A stretch of DNA of 64,000 nt from Enterococcus larvae (GTDB lineage Bacteria > Bacillota > Bacilli > Lactobacillales > Enterococcaceae), in contig NZ_JAEDXU010000009.1 of assembly GCF_017830045.1 (NCBI RefSeq), forward strand, positions 62,001 to 126,000, read 5' to 3'. This document shows positions 9,802 to 18,658 of this stretch, in pieces (within the stretch, counting starts at the first letter, position 1; the number at the start of each line of letters is the position of its first letter). Under the pieces are notes generated by a model. The model worked only from the letters and a program-made list of their open reading frames with translations. It searched no databases and was not told the origin of the DNA. The position numbers were made by a program, and so were the translations under genes.

Positions 9802-10374
9802 ATGAATAGAGAAGAAAAAAAAGCATTGACGAAGAGCAAGATTCTGTCTGCAGCAGAAAAGCTGTATAGTGAAAAAGGCTTTGTAGAGGTATCTATTGAG
9901 GAAGTCAGTAAGGCAGCTGGTGTAGGAAAAGGAACGGTTTTTCTTCATTTTGGGAATCAAGATGAGCTGATGGGGACAGTACTCAGTCAGCTGCTTGAAA
10001 CCTTTGATCAGGAAATGGAAAAGAAGGGGCACGAACTAGCAACGTTAGAAGAATATTTGCTTCTTCATCTATCTGTTCTAGCCTATCACGAGGATTTGTA
10101 TTTTCACTTCATCACACAACGATTGCTGTTGGGGAAGTCAGTGAATTATACATATATAGGATTACAGGCAGCTTTTTCTCATCATTTTGAAAAATGCGTC
10201 AAGCGTGAATTATCTCTGCCTTTGGATGTTGTGTTCACTAGTTGGATCGGGATGGTCCATTATTATCTGGAAAATAGGGATTTGTTTGGCGGAAAAAATA
10301 TTATCTCAAAGAATAAAGAAAAATGGGTAGCCCATTATCTTATTTTATTGAATGAAGGAGGAATCAAGAAATGA
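9802..10374 (+). CDS. TetR/AcrR family transcriptional regulator
   Basis: 190 aa. The N-terminal helix-turn-helix is at about residues 8-55, with the family pattern ILSAAEKLYSEKGF and VGKGTVFLHFGNQDEL. The rest is a helical ligand and dimer domain without recognised identity. AAGGAG (9790-9795) precedes the ATG by 6 nt. It is first in a three-gene operon with a zinc-ribbon protein and a TfoX-C-like protein, and very likely binds the 22-bp palindrome just upstream. The inducer is unknown. Confidence 0.9.
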   Translation: MNREEKKALTKSKILSAAEKLYSEKGFVEVSIEEVSKAAGVGKGTVFLHFGNQDELMGTVLSQLLETFDQEMEKKGHELATLEEYLLLHLSVLAYHEDLYFHFITQRLLLGKSVNYTYIGLQAAFSHHFEKCVKRELSLPLDVVFTSWIGMVHYYLENRDLFGGKNIISKNKEKWVAHYLILLNEGGIKK

Positions 10375-10616
10375 AACAATGTATTTCATGTGGTATGCCG
10401 ATGAGAAAAAAAGAGGACTTTGCAAATCAGGATATGACGAAAGATTATTGTGTGTATTGCGTAAAGGAGGATGGGAGTATGAATACATTTTCCGAAATGG
10501 TTGATGGTACTGCCAAATTTCTTATTCAAACACAAGGACTTTCTGAAGAAGCGGCGAGAGAAGCTGCGGTCTATCAGCTAAAACAGCTGCCTCATTGGAA
10601 AAATGCAGAGGAGTGA
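10371..10616 (+). CDS. Small zinc-ribbon protein
   Basis: 81 aa. The N-terminus has a four-cysteine zinc ribbon: CISCGMPM and, 23 residues later, CVYC. The rest is helical, ending KQLPHWKNAEE. This matches the putative zinc-ribbon domain family often found beside or fused to small regulators; no reaction is known. The ATG overlaps the tetR stop (ATGA), so translation is coupled. It probably belongs to the TetR regulon. Confidence 0.75.
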   Translation: MKQCISCGMPMRKKEDFANQDMTKDYCVYCVKEDGSMNTFSEMVDGTAKFLIQTQGLSEEAAREAAVYQLKQLPHWKNAEE

Positions 10617-10621
10617 TCATC

Positions 10622-10885
10622 ATGACTTTAGAAAGCGTTCCGGGATTAGGACCGGTAACTGTTGAAAAACTCCGGAAGGTTGGTATCGAATCCATCGATC
10701 AACTGGAGGAAATTGGAAGCATGAATGCTTTTTTAATGGTAAGAGAGATGGTAGATAAAGGAGCGTGTCTCTCGTTTCTTTACGGTTTGGAAGGTGCAGT
10801 ACAGAAAAAACGCAGCAAAGAACTTTCTCCTGACACGAAGGAAAAGTTGAGAAAGTTTGTTCGTTCATTGGATCAAGAACAATAA
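10622..10885 (+). CDS. TfoX C-terminal domain-like helix-hairpin-helix protein
   Basis: 87 aa from the ATG at 10622, with GAGGAG (10608-10613) 8 nt upstream. An earlier in-frame TTG at 10595 lies inside the previous gene. The fold is a TfoX-C / helix-hairpin-helix type: VPGLGPVTVEKLRKVGI followed by SIDQLEEIGSMNAFLMVREM. These stand-alone domains are common in Firmicutes beside small zinc-ribbon or regulator genes; their function is not established. It is last in the TetR operon, 5 nt after the zinc-ribbon gene. Confidence 0.75.
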   Translation: MTLESVPGLGPVTVEKLRKVGIESIDQLEEIGSMNAFLMVREMVDKGACLSFLYGLEGAVQKKRSKELSPDTKEKLRKFVRSLDQEQ

Positions 10886-10906
10886 AATAATTGAATCGAT
10901 CATGAA

Positions 10907-10950
10907 AATAAAGTGCTATGACATAAAAATGTCAGAGGGCTTTATTTTTT
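10907..10950 (+). terminator. Intrinsic terminator of the TetR operon
   Basis: An imperfect stem built on AATAAAG and CTTTATT arms with an inner TGACA/TGTCA helix, followed by a run of T at about 10944-10950. Confidence 0.75.
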
Positions 10951-11013
10951 ATACATATTTCTTCCCAAAAGAGTTGATAACAGTCCTTGTGGAATGTAAA
11001 AAAATAGTCTTCA

Positions 11014-11042
11014 GGTTTTGTCAAAGCCAAGTGGACAAAACC
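11014..11042 (+). promoter_or_regulatory. Inverted repeat upstream of mtlA, likely MtlR operator
   Basis: Perfect 9-bp arms GGTTTTGTC (11014-11022) and GACAAAACC (11034-11042) with an 11-nt spacer. It lies 150 nt before mtlA. A weaker repeat with the same 11-nt spacing, TTGAC (11090-11094) and GTCAA (11106-11110), lies closer to the gene. Both resemble the TTGxCA...TGxCAA dyads bound by MtlR in bacilli. No clear sigma-A hexamer pair is obvious, which fits an activator-dependent promoter. Confidence 0.5.
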
Positions 11043-11069
11043 GTATTTTCATTCTCTTGTGAATGGAAA

Positions 11070-11083
11070 CGACAGCGTTTACA
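11070..11083 (+). promoter_or_regulatory. cre site (CcpA catabolite control) of the mtl operon
   Basis: CGACAGCGTTTACA matches the cre consensus TGWAANCGNTNWCA at 12 of 14 positions. It lies between the two inverted repeats upstream of mtlA, as expected for carbon catabolite repression of mannitol use. Confidence 0.6.
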
Positions 11084-11192
11084 ATGAGGTTGACAGCAAG
11101 AGCTCGTCAAAAAAATTCGACTGCGCAGTCTGAATGAAAAAGATACATTCTTATGGAATCAGGATGTTTTAAAACTTGAGGAGGAAAAAGTT

Positions 11193-12617
11193 ATGGAACA
11201 GACACAGGGGAGTATAAAAGTAAAAATCCAGCAGTTCGGTAGTTTCTTAAGTGGAATGATCATGCCGAATATTGGAGCATTCATTGCGTGGGGGATTCTG
11301 ACGGCATTATTTATTCCAACAGGTTGGCTGCCGAATGAGCAGCTGAATGAAATCACAGGTCCGACAATCAATTACTTATTACCTATTTTGATTGGCTTTA
11401 CTGGCGGGCGTTTAGTTTATGATATCCGCGGAGGTGTCGTGGGTGCGATGGTTACGATGGGTGTGATCACAGGATCGAATATCCCGATGTTTCTTGGTGC
11501 AATGATGGTTGGTCCTGCAGGGGCTTTATGCATCAAGAAGTTTGACGAACTGGTTGACGGAAAAATCAAACCGGGTTTTGAAATGTTGGTCAACAATTTC
11601 TCGGCTGGTATTTTATCTTCTATTTTAGCAATTTTAGCATTTTTGGTGGTTGGACCAGCAGTAGAGGGATTGAACAGTGCATTGGCTTCAGGTGTTGGTT
11701 TCCTGATCGATCATTCGTTACTGCCGTTGGCAAGTATCTTTATTGAACCGGCAAAAGTATTGTTTTTGAATAATGCGATCAATCATGGTGTTATCAGTCC
11801 GATTGCAATCGAACAGGCTGCAGAAACCGGAAAATCATTGCTGTTCTTGTTGGAGGCGAACCCTGGACCGGGCTTAGGTATTTTACTTGCCTATACGATG
11901 TTTGGTAAAGGAACAGCAAAACAAACAGCACCGGGTGCAATCATTATTCATTTCTTAGGTGGTATACATGAAATTTATTTCCCTTATATATTGATGAAAC
12001 CGGCACTGATTCTTTCAGCAATCGGTGGTGGTATGGCAGGTGTACTGACATTATCCGTTTTTAATGCAGGCTTGGTAGCACCGGCTTCTCCAGGAAGTAT
12101 CTTTGCAATATTGGCAATGACACCTCGTGATGGTTATCTTGGTGTTATCCTAGCAATTATCGCAGCGGCGGCAGTGTCATTTGGTATTTCTGCATTGATT
12201 CTGAAAACGTCAAAAGAAACAGAAACAGATTTGAAGGAAGCAACAGAAAAAGTCAGTGCTTTGAAAGGAAAGCAGTCAGCTGCTCAAACATTGACAGAGG
12301 TGGAAGCTGTTGAACAAAGCAATGGTGTTTTAACGAATGTTCAAAAAATCATTTTTGCTTGTGATGCAGGAATGGGGTCCAGTGCAATGGGCGCTTCTGT
12401 ACTGAGAAACAAAGTGAAAAAAGCAGGACTATCAATAGAAGTAGTTAACTCAGCTATTGCTCAGCTGCCGACTGACGCAGATGTGGTGGTCACCCATAAG
12501 GATTTGACCTCCAGAGCAAAAGAGAAGCTGCCGAATGCGTACCATGTTTCGGTAGAGAACTTCTTGAATGGGGATCAATATGACCAATTGGTAGAAGAGC
12601 TTTTAGCTCAAGCATAA
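11193..12617 (+). CDS. mtlA: PTS mannitol transporter subunit IICB
   Basis: 474 aa. An N-terminal membrane IIC domain (about residues 10-345, with the sugar-site motif GGIHEIYFPY) is followed by a linker and a cytoplasmic IIB domain (about 385-474). The IIB phosphocysteine is C390 in FACDAGMGSSAMG. It imports mannitol and releases mannitol-1-phosphate. The IIA domain fused in E. coli MtlA is absent here; mtlF supplies it. GAGGAGGA (11178-11185) is 7 nt before the ATG. First gene of mtlA-mtlR-mtlF-mtlD. Confidence 0.95.
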   Translation: MEQTQGSIKVKIQQFGSFLSGMIMPNIGAFIAWGILTALFIPTGWLPNEQLNEITGPTINYLLPILIGFTGGRLVYDIRGGVVGAMVTMGVITGSNIPMFLGAMMVGPAGALCIKKFDELVDGKIKPGFEMLVNNFSAGILSSILAILAFLVVGPAVEGLNSALASGVGFLIDHSLLPLASIFIEPAKVLFLNNAINHGVISPIAIEQAAETGKSLLFLLEANPGPGLGILLAYTMFGKGTAKQTAPGAIIIHFLGGIHEIYFPYILMKPALILSAIGGGMAGVLTLSVFNAGLVAPASPGSIFAILAMTPRDGYLGVILAIIAAAAVSFGISALILKTSKETETDLKEATEKVSALKGKQSAAQTLTEVEAVEQSNGVLTNVQKIIFACDAGMGSSAMGASVLRNKVKKAGLSIEVVNSAIAQLPTDADVVVTHKDLTSRAKEKLPNAYHVSVENFLNGDQYDQLVEELLAQA

Positions 12618-12655
12618 GAAAAAAACAATATTAGTAAATCAAGGAGGGGAAATCA

Positions 12656-14746
12656 ATGTATCTTTCAGCTAGAGCACGATTGATATTGGAACAGTTTTTA
12701 AGCTATTCGCTGCCGGTTACCTTGAAGAAATTGGCCAAGGACTTGAATGTCAGTGAGCGAACGGTTCGTCGTGACATGAAAGAGGTGGAAGAGACATTGA
12801 CCTCCTATGATTTACAGCTGAAAAAGGAAAACAGTATGTATCATCTACAAGGTACGGAGAAGGATATTCAGAATTTTCGCTGGTATTTGATGGATCTTTC
12901 TTATAACGAATATAGCCCAGAAGAACGACAGGCTAGAATATTGAAGACGCTGCTGAAGGAAGAGGATGGGATCAAGCTGATTGCATTGGCTAATGAACTC
13001 AATGTAACTGTCTCGACAGTGAGCGGAGATCTAAACAAGCTTGAAGAACAGCTTCCGACAGATGTATCGATCGAACGAAAGCGTGGCGCAGGTGTTTCCT
13101 TGCAAGCGACAGAGGTCAGCAGACGTCATTTGATGAGCGAAATCGTCGGCAATCAGTTTCCTAATTATCAGCTGATCAAATATTTTCAGGAAAAGGAAAA
13201 ATCTGAAGCAACCGCAAATTGGGTGGAAGAACGGTTGCTGAATCTAGTTGATGAGAGCTTGCTGCAAAAGGTTGAAATACGTATCAGAGACTGGCGGGAA
13301 CAACAGGCTGTTCAAATCAGTGACGAAGCATACAGCAATTTAATTGTTCATCTATCAATAGCTGTTGAACGAATCATTGACGGCAGTTTTGTTCCAAGCT
13401 ATCAATCTGAACAGGAGATTCTCAGCTCATCTGAATATGAAGTTGGAAAGAGACTGCTTGCTGATATTCTTGAAATCGATCCCGAGGTTGTCCCGGAAGG
13501 AGAAGCAGTGTATGCTGCGCTTTATTTACGAGGGTTGAAAAGCAGTAAGGCAGATAAGGATTTCTATGAAAATGAAGACATTCAGGTCATCCTCCTTGCT
13601 AAAAAATTGATTGCTGCCGTAGAGACAAAGCTTGCCAAAGAGCTGCCTAAGGAACAGCTGCTAAAGGGGCTGATATCTCACTTAAAGCCGACCTTGAGGA
13701 GGCTGCAGCAGGGGATGAGGATCTATAATCCACTGATTCAATCAATTAAACAGGATTATCCGGACTTGTTCAAGGTATTGCGAACTGCTTTTGACAGTGT
13801 ATATTCTGGTGCTCAAGCACCGGACGAAGAAATCGGTTATTTGGTTCTTCATTTTGGGGCAGTGCTGCTTCAATTGGAAAGCCAGAATGAGTTTTCCGCC
13901 TTGGTCGTTTGCGCTAGTGGTATCGGGACTTCTCGTATGCTGGTCACACGTCTACAGCAGAAAATTCCACAGCTGAAGCAGCTTCAGACGGTATCACTCT
14001 TTGAGCTGGGCAGGAAGCGTAAAGAAACAAAGGTCGATATCATTATTTCAACAATTGATTTAGGTAAAGTGGATTTTAATTATTTTCTAGTTTCTCCAAT
14101 CTTAACGGAGCAGGAAATCATGCAGATTGATATCTACTTAAAAAATACAGAGAACAGCTTTGGTAAGAGGGCGCATAAGCAGCAAGAGCTGCAGGCTGAG
14201 CTGACGATTTTAGAGGCTGTTGATTTGTTGCAGGAAAGACAATTGTATCATGAGGTTGTTCTTTCTGTTTTGAGTAATTTTAAATATGTTCATTTGAAAG
14301 AGCAGCTGGTGCTGACAGAGGATATTCTACGTGCTGTTTGCACAAAGCTTTTGGAGAAGGACCCTACGTTGGATGTAGAGCTTCTGATTGGTATTCTGCT
14401 GAGGGATGAGCACTGGAGCGGCTTTGGTATTCCCAATACATCGATTGCGATGTTTCATGCAAGAGATGAGATGATCCGTCAGCCATTTTTCCAGGTCTTT
14501 CATTTAGCAGAAAAAATTTCTGTCAAAGGCATGGATCAATCAGAAATGAAGGTGGACAAATTGATTTTGCTTTTGGCACCTGAAAAATATTCTCAGCAAG
14601 GACTAAGAGTCTTGAGTTACATAAGTGCTCTGTTTGTCGATAATCCAGAGCTGCTTGAGGTTTTGGACTATGGATCAGACGAAGAGGTTTCCAACTATTT
14701 TGTGCGAAGTTTACTGGATTTTTTGACTATACAAAGCGAATCTTGA
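12656..14746 (+). CDS. mtlR: Mannitol operon activator, PRD-containing BglG/MtlR family
   Basis: 696 aa, typical of MtlR. In order: an N-terminal winged helix (about 1-60, with DLNVSERTVRRDMKEVEE), a second helix-turn-helix (about 85-150), two PTS regulation domains (about 180-400), a IIB-like domain with LVVCASGIGTSRMLVTR near residue 420, and a C-terminal IIA-like domain (about 545-690) with histidine in AMFHARDEM. PTS phosphorylation of these domains tunes activity so that the operon is on with mannitol and off with glucose. AAGGAGGGG precedes the ATG. It lies 38 nt after mtlA. Confidence 0.93.
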   Translation: MYLSARARLILEQFLSYSLPVTLKKLAKDLNVSERTVRRDMKEVEETLTSYDLQLKKENSMYHLQGTEKDIQNFRWYLMDLSYNEYSPEERQARILKTLLKEEDGIKLIALANELNVTVSTVSGDLNKLEEQLPTDVSIERKRGAGVSLQATEVSRRHLMSEIVGNQFPNYQLIKYFQEKEKSEATANWVEERLLNLVDESLLQKVEIRIRDWREQQAVQISDEAYSNLIVHLSIAVERIIDGSFVPSYQSEQEILSSSEYEVGKRLLADILEIDPEVVPEGEAVYAALYLRGLKSSKADKDFYENEDIQVILLAKKLIAAVETKLAKELPKEQLLKGLISHLKPTLRRLQQGMRIYNPLIQSIKQDYPDLFKVLRTAFDSVYSGAQAPDEEIGYLVLHFGAVLLQLESQNEFSALVVCASGIGTSRMLVTRLQQKIPQLKQLQTVSLFELGRKRKETKVDIIISTIDLGKVDFNYFLVSPILTEQEIMQIDIYLKNTENSFGKRAHKQQELQAELTILEAVDLLQERQLYHEVVLSVLSNFKYVHLKEQLVLTEDILRAVCTKLLEKDPTLDVELLIGILLRDEHWSGFGIPNTSIAMFHARDEMIRQPFFQVFHLAEKISVKGMDQSEMKVDKLILLLAPEKYSQQGLRVLSYISALFVDNPELLEVLDYGSDEEVSNYFVRSLLDFLTIQSES

Positions 14747-14778
14747 AAAATGATACACCTCGAGAAAGGAATGGTTAG

Positions 14779-15210
14779 ATGGAACTAGGATGTAAAGATG
14801 TTGTATTAAATCAACTATTTGAAGATAAAGTAGAAGCAATCACTGCAGCTGGAAAACTTCTGTTGGAAAGAGGGTATGTTACAGAAGGATATATTCCTAA
14901 AATGATTGAACGAGATCAAATGACCTCAACCTTCATTGGAAACATGGTGGCAATTCCCCATGGAACAGAAGATAGTAAATCAGAGATTCTTCGATCAGGA
15001 ATCGTGATTATTCAAGTCCCGGAGGGAGTATCCTTTGATGGGAATGAAGTGAAGCTGATCATAGGAATTGCCGGAGCTGAAGGCCAGCATTTAGAGCTGT
15101 TATCGGAAATTGCAATGGTCTGCTCTGAGCTGGACAACGTGGAGAAATTGATTGCTGCAACAGAGGAAGAAGCAATCATCAGACTTTTTGAAGGAGGTGC
15201 AGCAGCATGA
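14779..15210 (+). CDS. mtlF: PTS mannitol subunit IIA
   Basis: 143 aa, a stand-alone IIA of the mannitol/fructose family. The phospho-accepting histidine is His61 in GNMVAIPHGTED. It takes phosphate from HPr and gives it to the IIB cysteine of MtlA. AGAAAGGA precedes the ATG by 8 nt. The last 4 nt overlap mtlD (ATGA), coupling their translation. Confidence 0.95.
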   Translation: MELGCKDVVLNQLFEDKVEAITAAGKLLLERGYVTEGYIPKMIERDQMTSTFIGNMVAIPHGTEDSKSEILRSGIVIIQVPEGVSFDGNEVKLIIGIAGAEGQHLELLSEIAMVCSELDNVEKLIAATEEEAIIRLFEGGAAA

Positions 15211-16355
15211 AAACAGCAGTACATTTTGGGGCTGGTAATATCGGTCGAGGCTTTATTGGCTGGCTGTTGTCGGCTGCGGGTTATGAAGTAGTTTTTGCTG
15301 ATGTGAACCAGAAAGTGATTGATGCAATCAATGAAAAGAAAGAATATCAGGTAGTATTGGCAAATGAGCAGCAAGATAGCTTTCTTGTTAAGAATATTCG
15401 TGCGTTGAATAGTGAAAAGGATCAAACCCAGCTGATTCGGGAGATTGCAAAGGCTGATATAGTAACAACTGCTGTTGGAGCTACAATCTTACCGTATTTG
15501 GCAGAGACGATCGCAAAAGGGATCAAGCTGAGAAGTGTTTCGGAACAGCCATTGACAATCATTGCTTGTGAAAACATGATTGGAGGCTCCTCTCTTTTGA
15601 AGAAAGAAGTCTATCAAAAGCTGGATGAAAGTGAACAAGTATACGCTGAAAAGCACGTTGCGTTTCCTGATTCAGCTGTCGATCGCATCGTACCGGATCA
15701 AAAGCATGACGATTTATTGACAGTGACGGTTGAACCGTTTTATGAATGGGTCGTAGAAGAGCTTCCGCAAATGGATCGAGCACCGAAAATTCCGGGAATG
15801 ACCTATGTACCGGATTTGACACCATACATTGAACGAAAGCTGTTTACTGTTAATACGGGTCATGCTGTTACGGCGTACTTCGGTTATATCAAGAATATTG
15901 ATTCAATTGAAGATGCTATCCATAATGAAAAAGTCTTGTTTATTGTTCGAAGCGCATTGGAAGAAACAGGCGCATTGTTGGAAAAGAAATTCCAGTTCTC
16001 CCATAAAGAGCATCAGGAATACATTGATAAAATCATTGACCGATTCAAAAATCCATATGTCTCAGACTATGTTGTTCGTGTTGGACGTTCACCGATAAGA
16101 AAAATCGGCGAGAACGATCGTTTTATTCAGCCGGCGAGGCAGTTTGTAGAAGCGTTTAATGAAACACCAAAGGCTTTAGCGATCGCAATAGCAGCAGCAC
16201 TGAAGTTCGAGAATCCTTCTGATGAAGAAGCCTGTGCTCTGCAGCAGGCCATTGAAGAAACTGGTCTTGAAGCGGCGATTGAACAGTATACCGGTTTGAA
16301 GCCGTATACGAAACTGTTTGAAAAGGTCAAAGAATCTTATTATGAATTGATTTAA
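15207..16355 (+). CDS. mtlD: Mannitol-1-phosphate 5-dehydrogenase
   Basis: 382 aa, normal length. It oxidises mannitol-1-phosphate to fructose-6-phosphate with NAD. The N-terminal Rossmann loop is HFGAGNIGRGFIGWLL at the start of the protein. The polyol-dehydrogenase C-terminal domain has KLFTVNTGHAVTAYFGY, whose lysine and histidine belong to the catalytic site. Its start overlaps mtlF. It is last in the operon and is followed by a terminator. Confidence 0.96.
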   Translation: MKTAVHFGAGNIGRGFIGWLLSAAGYEVVFADVNQKVIDAINEKKEYQVVLANEQQDSFLVKNIRALNSEKDQTQLIREIAKADIVTTAVGATILPYLAETIAKGIKLRSVSEQPLTIIACENMIGGSSLLKKEVYQKLDESEQVYAEKHVAFPDSAVDRIVPDQKHDDLLTVTVEPFYEWVVEELPQMDRAPKIPGMTYVPDLTPYIERKLFTVNTGHAVTAYFGYIKNIDSIEDAIHNEKVLFIVRSALEETGALLEKKFQFSHKEHQEYIDKIIDRFKNPYVSDYVVRVGRSPIRKIGENDRFIQPARQFVEAFNETPKALAIAIAAALKFENPSDEEACALQQAIEETGLEAAIEQYTGLKPYTKLFEKVKESYYELI

Positions 16356-16360
16356 AGACG

Positions 16361-16394
16361 AAGAACAATGGGTGAGCCAACCATTGTTCTTTTT
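16361..16394 (+). terminator. Intrinsic terminator of the mtl operon
   Basis: An 11-bp perfect stem (16361-16371 with 16381-16391), 9-nt loop, then a T tract, 5 nt after mtlD. Confidence 0.88.
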
Positions 16395-16436
16395 ACTGTG
16401 TTAAAATAAATAATGGAAAGAAAAGGAGCTGAGAAG

Positions 16437-17345
16437 ATGACAAGTAAAGAGGCAAAGAAAGTATTCGACATGTTGGTAGAGAATAAAAATCTGGATGAAA
16501 TCCTGAACACACCTCTGGAAGAGCAAAGACGTATGTGGGAGGAGTATGCAGCTGCTGCAAAAATTCCAGAGGGTATACGAATCATTAAAGAAAAGATAAA
16601 TGACATAGATGCAGAATGGCTGATTCCTGAAAAGGGGGCAATGGATCAGGTCATCGTTTATTTTCATGGCGGCGGGTTGAATCAAGGATCGATCATTACT
16701 CATAGAAAGCTTTGCGCATATGTTGCGTTGTATACCGGAAAAAGAGTGCTGGTTCATGATTATCCTTTAGCACCTGAGCACCCATACCCGGCAGCTCTAA
16801 ATGCATCGACAGGGCTATATCTAACACTGTTGATGCGAGGTTTCGATTCGGAGAAAATTATCTTTGGTAGTGATTCCTCCGGCAGTACCTTATCATTGGC
16901 AACAATGCTTCAACTAAGAGATCAAAAAGAGCCGTTGCCAGGGGCATCTTTCCATTTTTCACCGATGATCGATTACAGCTTATCAGGTGAATCCCTTGAA
17001 GAAAGAAAAGATAGGGAGCCACAGCTGTTCATAGAGGATTTGGAAATGACTGCTGACTTTTATTGTGAAGCTTCTGTCAGAAAAGAACCTTACGTATCAC
17101 CGGTTTTTGGTGATTTCACTGGATTTCCACCAATGCTTATTCATGTTGGTAGTGAAGAAATGCTGTGGAGTGATGCAGAACGCTTAGCACAACAATCTAA
17201 GGATAATGGTGTTCATGTTGCATTCAAATCATGGGAAGGGCTTTGGCATGTATTCCAATCCAAGGCGGAGACTGTTCCTGAATCAAGGGAATCATTGAAG
17301 GAAACAGCCATATTTCTTAAGGAAATAAAGAACAATCAAATGTAA
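16437..17345 (+). CDS. Alpha/beta hydrolase of the hormone-sensitive-lipase family (esterase)
   Basis: 302 aa from the ATG at 16437, with AAAAGGAG (16421-16428) 8 nt upstream; an ATG at 16413 is in frame but would put that ribosome site inside the gene. Oxyanion motif HGGG in VYFHGGGLNQGS; nucleophile Ser147 in GSDSSGST; YPLAPEHPYPAA; C-terminal histidine in WEGLWHVFQ. These are the marks of the HSL carboxylesterase family. The first glycine of the usual GDSAG elbow is replaced by serine. Cytosolic, no signal peptide. Substrate unknown. Confidence 0.85.
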   Translation: MTSKEAKKVFDMLVENKNLDEILNTPLEEQRRMWEEYAAAAKIPEGIRIIKEKINDIDAEWLIPEKGAMDQVIVYFHGGGLNQGSIITHRKLCAYVALYTGKRVLVHDYPLAPEHPYPAALNASTGLYLTLLMRGFDSEKIIFGSDSSGSTLSLATMLQLRDQKEPLPGASFHFSPMIDYSLSGESLEERKDREPQLFIEDLEMTADFYCEASVRKEPYVSPVFGDFTGFPPMLIHVGSEEMLWSDAERLAQQSKDNGVHVAFKSWEGLWHVFQSKAETVPESRESLKETAIFLKEIKNNQM

Positions 17346-17388
17346 GTATTTACCTGTTCAGCTTAGCTGTTTATTTAGGAACAACTAA

Positions 17389-17431
17389 AAAAGAAGTGGG
17401 TCGAACGAGGAACATTCGACTCACTTCTTTT
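17389..17431. terminator. Bidirectional terminator between esterase and telA
   Basis: A 17-bp stem (17389-17405 with 17415-17431, one G-U pair) flanked by A and T runs, placed between convergent genes. Confidence 0.85.
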
Positions 17432-17437
17432 GTTTTA

Positions 17438-18625
17438 TTATTGTGTTAGTTCCAGAAGCTTGTTCTTCAAGTCTTCTTCCATGTGGCCTAGCTCAATTTC
17501 AGCAGCACGACGTTTCTCTTTTCCTTCTTGCTGGATACGTAGTGTTTCCTGAATGGTTTCGACCAGATCATTTTGTGTCTTCTGCAGAGTTTCAATATCA
17601 ACAATTCCGCGTTCATTTTCTTTCGCAGTTTCGATTGCTGAGATCTTCAACATTTCAGAGTTTTTCTTCAACAAATCATTTGTTGTTTCAGAAACCTGAC
17701 GCTGTGCAGTAACGGCATCCTTTTGTCTAAGCAGGGTCAAAGCAATGACTACCTGGTTTTTCCAAAGAGGGATTGCTGTGTTGATCGATGCTTGTATTTT
17801 CTCAGCTAGTGCTTGGTTCGTATTTTGGATCAGACGAATTTGAGGTGCTTGCTGGATCGCTATTTGGCGAGCCAGACGCAAATCATGTGTTCGCTTATCT
17901 AAACGATCAAGAAACTGTGTATAATCATTAGCGATTTGAACGTCCATTTGATCGCCTGTTTCTTCTGCTTTCTTCATTGCTTCAGGTATTATTTTCGTAT
18001 TTAGTTCTTCGATTTTCAATTCACCAGCAGCAATGTAGATATTCAGCGCATCAAAATAGTCTTTGTTCTTATTGTAGAGCTGTTCAAGCATTAGATTGTC
18101 TTTTAGCAGACCATCCTTTTCTCTATCCAGCTTAACGGCAATCTTATCGATTTGTGCACCAATTTTTTGATATTTAGCGGTGATTTCAAAAATCGACTGC
18201 TTCACTTTACCAAACATTTTTTGGAAGATGTTTCCTTCACCGGCACGCAGTTCATCTGGATTCGCTTCATTCAAACGATACATCAAATCAGTCAGAGAAT
18301 CTCCAATTGGGCCGATATCTTGCGCTTGTACATGGTTCAGCATAGATTGAGAGAACTCGCCTAGCTTTGTTTGGGCATTTGAGCCATAAGAAATGACCGC
18401 CTGAGTATCTTGAAGATCGATTTTTGAAGCCAGTTCAGCGGCTTGGCGTTGTCGATCTTCCGGCAATCTATCAATCAAACGCGGTGCTGTTTGTTGATCC
18501 TTAAGGGCAGAAATCTCACTTTGTTGTGTTGTTGTCAATGTATCGATAGGTGTAGAGAACGGGTTGCTTAATAAATCATCCAATGCACTATCTACAGATA
18601 CTGTTTCTTTTTTTTCAAGATCCAT
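17438..18625 (-). CDS. TelA/YaaN family toxic anion resistance protein
   Basis: 395 aa, mostly helical and soluble. It has the TelA-family core: [17 protein letters not shown] near residue 80, [16 protein letters not shown], and a C-terminal [17 protein letters not shown] helix. The family was named from tellurite resistance, but in Bacillus and Listeria the knockouts mainly alter envelope-stress and antibiotic tolerance; the molecular activity is unknown. AGGAGG lies 8 nt before the ATG. It is downstream of xpaC with a 33-nt gap, the same pairing as xpaC-yaaN in B. subtilis. Confidence 0.88.
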   Translation of the reverse strand: MDLEKKETVSVDSALDDLLSNPFSTPIDTLTTTQQSEISALKDQQTAPRLIDRLPEDRQRQAAELASKIDLQDTQAVISYGSNAQTKLGEFSQSMLNHVQAQDIGPIGDSLTDLMYRLNEANPDELRAGEGNIFQKMFGKVKQSIFEITAKYQKIGAQIDKIAVKLDREKDGLLKDNLMLEQLYNKNKDYFDALNIYIAAGELKIEELNTKIIPEAMKKAEETGDQMDVQIANDYTQFLDRLDKRTHDLRLARQIAIQQAPQIRLIQNTNQALAEKIQASINTAIPLWKNQVVIALTLLRQKDAVTAQRQVSETTNDLLKKNSEMLKISAIETAKENERGIVDIETLQKTQNDLVETIQETLRIQQEGKEKRRAAEIELGHMEEDLKNKLLELTQ

Positions 18626-18658
18626 CCATATAACCTCCTAAAATAGCAGCAATTTCAT

